Made by a program: the position numbers and the translations under genes. Under the pieces are notes generated by a model that saw only the letters and a program-made list of their open reading frames with translations, did not search any database and had not been told where the DNA came from. A DNA stretch of 20,078 bases from Ligaoa zhengdingensis (GTDB taxonomy: Bacteria; Bacillota; Clostridia; Oscillospirales; Ruminococcaceae). Below are positions 15,301 to 20,078 of this stretch, one piece after another (the stretch's first letter is position 1; each line of letters starts with the position of its first letter). Location of the stretch: the NCBI RefSeq assembly GCF_014384885.1, contig NZ_JACRST010000030.1:1-20078 (forward strand), read 5' to 3'.

Positions 15301-18300
15301 TATGCGGCAAAGGGATATGCGCTGTGCGTCGGTTACGCCGACGGAGGCTGGCACGACATCGGCTATGTGCCGGTCGACTATCAGGCGGGCAAGGACTACA
15401 ACCTCAAGGTTTTGGTCGCTGGCTCGAAGTTTGCGGTTTACCTGGACGGCGAACTGAAGTATGAGCACGAGGATGCGCGTTTTGCCAACGGCTTGGCCGG
15501 CGTCCGCTCCTACAATGTCCCGTTCAACGTCTCCGCGTTTGAGATCCGAGAGCTCACCGACGACGAGATGATCTCACTCGGCAAGGACCCCGCAATCTTC
15601 AAGGATGATTTCAGCGACCCGACTGCAAGCGCAGCGAAATGGAAGCTGTACGACCCCAACAACGCAGTTTCGTTTGAAGCGGGCAAGATGGCCGTCAGCC
15701 CCAGCCAGAACCTCAAAATTTTGGCCCAGACGGATGCCCTGACCGACTTTGCGGCTGAGGCGAAGGTCTCCGGTCCGGCGAACCCGGTCAACAACTTCGG
15801 CATCATGTTCCGCTGCAACAACGTGACCGACACCAACGGCGACTCCTACCAGGGCTACTACGCCGGTATCGGTTACGACACCCAGTCGCGCGAGTACGGC
15901 CTGATTGTGGGCAAGAGCAACAACGCCTGGGGCCGCATCACCAGCGTGGCGGACGTCGGCTACGAGGCCGGCAAGGTGTACGACCTCAAGGTGCTCGCCA
16001 AGGGTGGCGAATTTATCATCTTTGTGGACGGCGTGGAGCGCTACCGTTTTGAGGACGCCTCCTATGCGAGCGGCACGATCGGCCTGCGCTCCTGGAACCA
16101 GGCGTTCGATACCACCGCCTTTGAGGTACGCAACCTGACGGCGGACGAGCTCGCTCTGTTCGAGGAGGAAGAAGAACCGATCGTACCCGAAGTCGCCAAC
16201 TTTGCGGACGACTTTGAAGACGCCACAGCCTCCGCGGCGAAGTGGAGACTGTGCGGCGATAAGTCCAGCATGAATTTCGCTGACGGCAAGCTCGCCTTTG
16301 CCGCATCCACCAACGTGAAAGCGGTGGCGGGCAGCGAAAATTGGACCGACTATGTCGCGGAGGTCACCTTGAACCTGCAGAGCGCGAGAAGCAACAACGT
16401 CGGCCTGATGTACCGCGTGACCGATGTCAGCGAAAACGGCAGCGACAATTACTACGGTTATTATGTCGGTATCGGCAAGAGCGGTACCAGCTGTATGATT
16501 TTGGGCTATGGCGCAAACGGCTGGCACCAGATGAAGACCATTCCCCATGAGTTTGAAGTGGGCGTGGATTACCGCATCAAAGTGGTTCTTTCCGGGGATC
16601 GCATTGCGATCTATCTCGACGACAACCTCATGAGCGTATTCTATGACGATCTCTACGACCACGGCATGATCGGCCTGCGCGGCTACGGCGAGGCATTCAC
16701 CGCCGACGATATCGTGGTGCGCCCGGTCACCGACGAGGACCTGAAGGTCTTTGACGGACTCAAGAGATATGTAGACAGCGGCTACAGCGCCTACGGCATC
16801 GCGCAGCTCAAATTCTCCCGCTTCGGCGGCGCGGATGGCTACAAGATGGTCAGCGGCACCGAGTCGGGCAACTACACCAAAGAAGTTTACGAGCTGATCG
16901 CACATACCACATCGCTTACCAAGACTGCGATCTCCGGCCTGGAGAACGGCAAGCCGCATTATCTGCGCATCGCGTCGGTATCCGGCGGCGTGCAGACCGG
17001 GATTTCGGATGAGATCGTCGTCACCCCGGGCGAACGCGAGGACATCAGCGAAGAGCTCGCCTCTCTGAGCGCCCTGACCGAAACATCCCGCGCGATTGCA
17101 AACGAGGGCTATACCGAGGCGTCCTGGTACCGCCTGCAGTGGGCGATCGAGAACGCAGAGAAGGTTCTTGCAAGCGCGGGCAGCAACCGGATGGATGTGC
17201 AGCTCGCTGAAAACTGCCTCAAGATCGGCGCCAACGAGCTGGAAGCCTCCACGGACGAACCGGATGAGTACATCACCGTGAAATATGAGGCGGAGAATGC
17301 GACGCTCACGTCGCCGGCAGCGGCAGTGAGCCGCGGCGACGCATCGGGCGGCAAGAAAGTCGGCACGATCGACAACGGCAATGCAACGGTGACCTTCACG
17401 GTGTATGTACCCGCAGCGGGCGAGTACGCTGTGAACATCGCGGCGGACGGCGAAGTGTCGGCATTCCCGAACCCGTCCCACAAATACTATGTAAACGGCG
17501 ATACAGCGAACGCGAAGATTGTAAATTACGACAAGGCGACCAAATGGGATGTGTGGACGGAGTATCCGCTGACGGTCAACCTGAATGCGGGCCTCAACAC
17601 CATCACATTTACCCATTCCGGCGTCAATGCGAGCTTTGCAGAGCTGGATTATTTGACCCTGACCTATGTGGCGCCCAAGCTGAAGAGCATCAGCGTGGAC
17701 GGCGCGGCGCTGGAGGGCTTCGATCCGGCGGTGAAGCAGTACGAATTGGTGATCGACGATGAAATTCCGACGGTCGATGCGGCGCTTGCGGCATCCAGCA
17801 CGTCGAATTATGAGCTCGAAATCATCCAGGCGACTGCGGCCACCATGGAGGCGAAGATCAATATCCTGTTCCCGGGCACCACTCAGGTGGCGGACAGCTA
17901 CACTGTCTCGTTCCGTTATGCGGAAAAGGTGATGGAGAAGCTGGAAGCTGAGGATGCTGTGATCACGCTGCCTGCCAAGGTGAGAGATCATGCAGGCGCC
18001 TCCGGCGGCAAGAAAGTTGGATACATCGACAATGCAGACGCCACCATCACCTTTACGCTGGATGCACCTGCGGCGGGCAGCTACCGGATCGATATCGTAT
18101 CGGGCAGCGGAAGCGACCAGCCGAATGCATCGCAGAAGTATTATGTGAATGGCGATGCGGATAACGCGCAAATCGTGGAATACGAGCCGAACGGCTGGGA
18201 CAACTGGGGAACCTACCCGGTGCAGGTGGAGCTCGAACAGGGCGAAAACACCTTCACCATCACCCACTCCGGCCGTACAGGCAGCTTCAGCGAACTGGAT

Positions 18301-20078
18301 TACATCGTGTTCTACACAGATTATCCCGAGGTGACGGGGATTACGCTGGACGGCGAGAGCCTGGACGGCTTCGATGCGAACATCTCCGATTATGAAGTGG
18401 ATGTCGAATCCCTGGACAACCTGCCGGTGGTTGGCATCGACTTCGACAACGAAGACTATGATGTGGCGATCGAGCAGCCGACGCGTGAAAGCCTGGCGGC
18501 GACCATTACACTGTCGCACAAGGTGGACCTGACCTTCTCGGTGACCTACACCCTGAAGTTCTTCGATGAGCACGCGTTTACAAACCCGATCGTGAACTTC
18601 GGAGCCGATCCGTACGTGACCTATCACGACGGCTACTATTACTATGTGCGTGTGCACAACGACAAGGCGATCTACGTGTTCCGCTCGCCGGAACTCAACC
18701 GGATCGCATCGACGCAGCCGTATTTGGTGTACAGCCCGAGCGGCGACGAGCCGAATCAGGAGCTGTGGGCGCCCGAAATCCACTATGTGGACGGCTGCTG
18801 GTACATCTACTACACCGGCGGTGCGGGCAGCAATCACCGGATGTATGTGCTGAAATCCAAGACTGAGAACCCGCTGGAAGGCTTTGAATTTGTAGGCGAG
18901 CTGGCGCCGGAGACCGAGCGCTGGGCGATCGACCAGACGATTCTGGAGCACGAAGGCAAGCTGTACGCGATTTGGTCCGGCTGGGATGGCTTTGAGAATG
19001 TGGATCAGCGGATTTATATCGCGGAGATGAGCGACCCGATGACGATTGTGGGAGACCGCGTGGAGCTTTCCAAGCCGGAATATGACTGGGAGAAGCAGGG
19101 CGGCACACCGCATATCAACGAGGGTGCACAGGTTGTAAAATCGCCGGATGGCACAGTGAACATCCTGTATTCGGCGAGCGGCAGCTGGAGCGACGACTAC
19201 TGCCTGGGACAGTTGACGCTGAAAGAGGGCGGCGACCCGATGAATGCGGCGGACTGGGTGAAGTCGGAGGAAGCGGTGTTCGAGAAGAATCCTGCGGTCA
19301 AGACCTACTCGACGGGCCATGCCTGCTTCGTAAAATCGCCGGACGGTACAGAGGATTACATGGTGTACCATGCGACGAAGGAATCGGGCCAGGGCTGGAG
19401 CGGCCGCGGAGTGCGGACGCAGAAGTTCACCTGGAACGAGGACGGCACGCCGAACCTGGGCGAGGCGATCGGATACGGCAGCAGGGTGAACCTGCCGTCT
19501 GGCACACCGATCATCGAGCGCGAGCGGTATGAGGCGGAGGACGCTGCGCTGGCGAACGGCGCGGCAGCGGAGAGCACCTACAACTCCTCGAACGGCAAGA
19601 AGGTGACCGGCCTCGGCAGCGAAGGAGCGAGCGCGACCTTCACGGTGAATGCGAAGGAAGCGGGCAGCTACAAGCTGTACCTGGGCGCAGCGACGGGCTC
19701 TGCAGATGCAGGGCTTGCTGTGAGCGTGAACGGCGGCGAGGCGATGGAGAAGCCGGTGGTCGCATTCAACGCGGGCAAGGTCAACGGCATGATCTCCGAC
19801 AACTGGGTCGGGTATGAGCTGGAGATCAAGCTGAACGAAGGCGAAAACACGATCGTGGTGAGCAAGAGCGCAGAGCTGACGGCTGCGGAGCTGGATTACA
19901 TCGAGCTCGAGCTGCTGAAGAATGAAATCCCCTCGGACGTCGACAAAGCTGCATTGAAAGAACTGGTGGAAGCGATCGACGGGAAGTACGAGGAGAGCGG
20001 GTACACGGCCGAGAGCTGGGCGGAGCTTGAGAAAGCGCTGGAAGAAGCGAAGGCAGTGATTGCGAAAGCGGACGCGGA
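12355..20078 (+). CDS. Giant secreted multidomain L-arabinofuranosidase: GH127-like plus GH43, with CBM, FN3 and FIVAR modules (3' end outside window)
   Basis: One open frame of 2574 codons from ATG 12355, running off the right edge. Signal peptide 1-28 (cut after AYA). Residues ~50-670 are a GH127/DUF1680 beta-L-arabinofuranosidase-type domain: GTETCSVVES gives Glu322 and Cys324, and GYECCFPN gives Cys404-Cys405, matching Glu338, Cys340, Cys417 and Cys418 of HypBA1 (zinc-bound nucleophilic cysteine). It ends with the family's PYGCGRLRIT. Then: beta module ~680-790; FN3-like 796-881; three concanavalin-like repeats 886-1466; FN3-like 1467-1560; FIVAR 1562-1635; two CBM6/35-like plus cadherin-like units 1643-2070; GH43 2071-2385 (Asp2085, Asp2193, Glu2256; WAPEIHYVDG); CBM 2388-2518; FIVAR 2524 onward. 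I infer removal of beta- and alpha-L-arabinofuranose from plant glycans outside the cell. A sortase or membrane anchor is expected beyond the edge. Exact CAZy subfamilies are not certain. Confidence 0.92.
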   Translation, partial: MAKKNLLSRVVSVVLSVAMACSPLTAYAQTAGTGAAEDPIFNYNFNQGELEEAPFAQLPMGAVQAEDWLLQQLYLQKNGLTGYIHNNLAIYSEASAWRGGSGDNWEKGPYYLRGLTSLAWVLDDDELKAKAQEWIDALLATQRFDGFFGPESNTDWWPRMVMVQILRDYYEATVYAGEPDERIIDFLEKYFRYQQEQKPQLSSWGSARGGDNIEVVLWYYNHIYDPANPEASEWLIDLANTLYATTYNWTDVFTDTTVRQHVVNTTQGMKTPAVIYQITGSQRDRNALREGLFNLGIDHGRVDSLANADELARENYPYRGTETCSVVESILSDAISMRILGEGWLGDELEHLAYNSLPVCYSPDFTGHNYYQAQNQVLATHGSHESLQEYGDSFAFSAPSGYECCFPNMHMGWPKFVQNMWMATVDGGMAVISYGPNSVTAPVAGGKTAEFRQETNYPFNGDISITYGGDTASFPLKLRIPEWCEAPSFQVNGTAVGGDVVNGFLTIEREWKAGDVVEAQFPMEVRTSTWYNNSVVVDRGPLTYSVKVEEDWRVVENPNDTRSGNSYPQLDERFPNHEVYAASEWNYGLVIDPDDPASSFTVEVADEIPLQPFTVQNAPVKIKVTGQTIPQWEVMGNVVPEPPYSPIAADTSLQKEIELIPYGCGRLRITQIPTIGEAPAGGVTTRTAATATTKTQDGEKVVEFDNVMVRNADSYTLKIHYTGSGSLRMNINTKYNQTINFAEGGDPIVVENLQNIVPGGGYFRFDYGQYNNIRFFGDDAVEITELEIIPTGLVEKPEILSAKSNANGTGVTIKTNVTRDDAFFTVDYGTESGVYTTHASGFRSETAAITGLENGKTYYFRVGALLGGVETYSEEVAVLVKSSEASKPNFVGDFSDDANKADWTVYDPNNAVKFEDGEMKVSASTDIRMGAGEEAWTDYAVEATISGEANPSNNFGIMFRATGITGKGPDAYNGYYAGIGYSYAAKGYALCVGYADGGWHDIGYVPVDYQAGKDYNLKVLVAGSKFAVYLDGELKYEHEDARFANGLAGVRSYNVPFNVSAFEIRELTDDEMISLGKDPAIFKDDFSDPTASAAKWKLYDPNNAVSFEAGKMAVSPSQNLKILAQTDALTDFAAEAKVSGPANPVNNFGIMFRCNNVTDTNGDSYQGYYAGIGYDTQSREYGLIVGKSNNAWGRITSVADVGYEAGKVYDLKVLAKGGEFIIFVDGVERYRFEDASYASGTIGLRSWNQAFDTTAFEVRNLTADELALFEEEEEPIVPEVANFADDFEDATASAAKWRLCGDKSSMNFADGKLAFAASTNVKAVAGSENWTDYVAEVTLNLQSARSNNVGLMYRVTDVSENGSDNYYGYYVGIGKSGTSCMILGYGANGWHQMKTIPHEFEVGVDYRIKVVLSGDRIAIYLDDNLMSVFYDDLYDHGMIGLRGYGEAFTADDIVVRPVTDEDLKVFDGLKRYVDSGYSAYGIAQLKFSRFGGADGYKMVSGTESGNYTKEVYELIAHTTSLTKTAISGLENGKPHYLRIASVSGGVQTGISDEIVVTPGEREDISEELASLSALTETSRAIANEGYTEASWYRLQWAIENAEKVLASAGSNRMDVQLAENCLKIGANELEASTDEPDEYITVKYEAENATLTSPAAAVSRGDASGGKKVGTIDNGNATVTFTVYVPAAGEYAVNIAADGEVSAFPNPSHKYYVNGDTANAKIVNYDKATKWDVWTEYPLTVNLNAGLNTITFTHSGVNASFAELDYLTLTYVAPKLKSISVDGAALEGFDPAVKQYELVIDDEIPTVDAALAASSTSNYELEIIQATAATMEAKINILFPGTTQVADSYTVSFRYAEKVMEKLEAEDAVITLPAKVRDHAGASGGKKVGYIDNADATITFTLDAPAAGSYRIDIVSGSGSDQPNASQKYYVNGDADNAQIVEYEPNGWDNWGTYPVQVELEQGENTFTITHSGRTGSFSELDYIVFYTDYPEVTGITLDGESLDGFDANISDYEVDVESLDNLPVVGIDFDNEDYDVAIEQPTRESLAATITLSHKVDLTFSVTYTLKFFDEHAFTNPIVNFGADPYVTYHDGYYYYVRVHNDKAIYVFRSPELNRIASTQPYLVYSPSGDEPNQELWAPEIHYVDGCWYIYYTGGAGSNHRMYVLKSKTENPLEGFEFVGELAPETERWAIDQTILEHEGKLYAIWSGWDGFENVDQRIYIAEMSDPMTIVGDRVELSKPEYDWEKQGGTPHINEGAQVVKSPDGTVNILYSASGSWSDDYCLGQLTLKEGGDPMNAADWVKSEEAVFEKNPAVKTYSTGHACFVKSPDGTEDYMVYHATKESGQGWSGRGVRTQKFTWNEDGTPNLGEAIGYGSRVNLPSGTPIIERERYEAEDAALANGAAAESTYNSSNGKKVTGLGSEGASATFTVNAKEAGSYKLYLGAATGSADAGLAVSVNGGEAMEKPVVAFNAGKVNGMISDNWVGYELEIKLNEGENTIVVSKSAELTAAELDYIELELLKNEIPSDVDKAALKELVEAIDGKYEESGYTAESWAELEKALEEAKAVIAKADA
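15019..16750 (+). repeat. Three tandem ~190-residue concanavalin-like modules inside the giant glycosidase
   Basis: Copies start near 15019, 15596 and 16196. Each has an opening DDFSD/DDFED-like motif, a W-x-L/V-Y-D-P-N-N region (altered in the third), NNFGIMFR or NNVGLMYR, YxGYYAGIG or YYGYYVGIG, a GxxxWHDIG-like segment, YLDG/FVDG, and a closing GLAGVRSY/GTIGLRSW/GMIGLRGY. They resemble LamG/DUF1080-type carbohydrate-binding sandwiches. Copies 1 and 2 are closest to each other; copy 3 is more diverged. Confidence 0.8.
17281..18565 (+). repeat. Duplicated CBM plus cadherin-like unit inside the giant glycosidase
   Basis: Two units of ~430 residues in all. Each has a CBM6/35-like sandwich sharing ASGGKKVG-x-IDN, AT-x-TFT, KYYVNGD, NA-x-IV-x-Y and SELDY/AELDY, followed by a cadherin-like beta domain starting LKSISVDGAALEGFDP or VTGITLDGESLDGFDA. 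A third, more diverged CBM of the same type follows GH43 at about 19516-19908. Confidence 0.8.

Noticed and set aside
12331..15468. Minus-strand open frame of 1045 codons opposite the giant glycosidase
   Set aside because: It is antisense to a frame with a signal peptide and recognisable GH127 motifs, starts without a ribosome binding site I could see, and its His/Arg/Val-rich translation has no domain pattern. It is open because the sense codons avoid TTA, CTA and TCA.
15574..19371. Minus-strand open frame of 1265 codons opposite the C-terminal half of the giant glycosidase
   Set aside because: Same cause as the previous one. The plus frame has clear CBM repeats and GH43 catalytic motifs across the whole stretch.

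Overview
The window looks like chromosomal DNA of a GC-rich gut-type member of the Clostridia (Bacillota). The grounds are strong AGGAGG-type ribosome binding sites, TTG and GTG starts, consensus -35/-10 promoters in front of the tRNAs, a VanR/VanS-like two-component pair, a FIVAR-type cell-surface anchor, aldo/keto reductases with ferredoxin tails, and very large modular secreted glycosidases. No insertion sequence, phage gene, CRISPR array or rRNA was seen. The genus cannot be set from the sequence alone.

Layout. Bases 1-846 are the 3' end of a large surface protein (FIVAR module, small C-terminal module, Pro-rich linker, membrane anchor), followed by two hairpins, the second a shared bidirectional terminator. 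Bases 968-4708 hold three aldo/keto reductases. A YghZ/Gpr-type enzyme lies on the minus strand. Divergent from it are two tandem reductases with C-terminal 2x[4Fe-4S] domains, preceded by a promoter whose spacer carries a perfect palindrome of the MerR-regulator type. Bases 4885-5431 hold minus-strand tRNA-Trp, and tRNA-Asp with tRNA-Thr, in two transcription units, each with its own promoter and terminator. Divergent from them is an overlapping response regulator/histidine kinase operon (5723-8507) with 11-bp-phased direct repeats upstream. A minus-strand aconitase-superfamily hydratase (8604-10925) follows, then a divergent degenerate LytR-CpsA-Psr-like membrane protein (11039-11923).

The most striking gene fills the last 7.7 kb. 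It is one uninterrupted plus-strand reading frame from 12355 to the right edge (at least 2574 codons, still open). It has a signal peptide, a GH127/DUF1680-type beta-L-arabinofuranosidase domain with its Glu-x-Cys and Cys-Cys zinc/thiolate residues, a fibronectin III-like module, three tandem concanavalin-like repeats, a second FN3-like module, a FIVAR helix pair, two CBM-plus-cadherin-like units, a GH43 domain with all three acidic catalytic residues, a third CBM and another FIVAR. I infer a secreted or surface-held enzyme that removes both beta- and alpha-linked L-arabinofuranose from plant glycans.

Its AT-rich upstream region is unlike the rest of the window. It carries a helically phased array of CATG-centred palindromes, an exact 11-bp direct repeat spaced by 31 bp, candidate promoters, and a short leader reading frame with its own Shine-Dalgarno site. 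The array together with this enzyme is the best candidate here for an undescribed regulated system. The surface protein cut by the left edge uses the same kind of modules and codons, so the two edge genes may belong to one family of surface enzymes.
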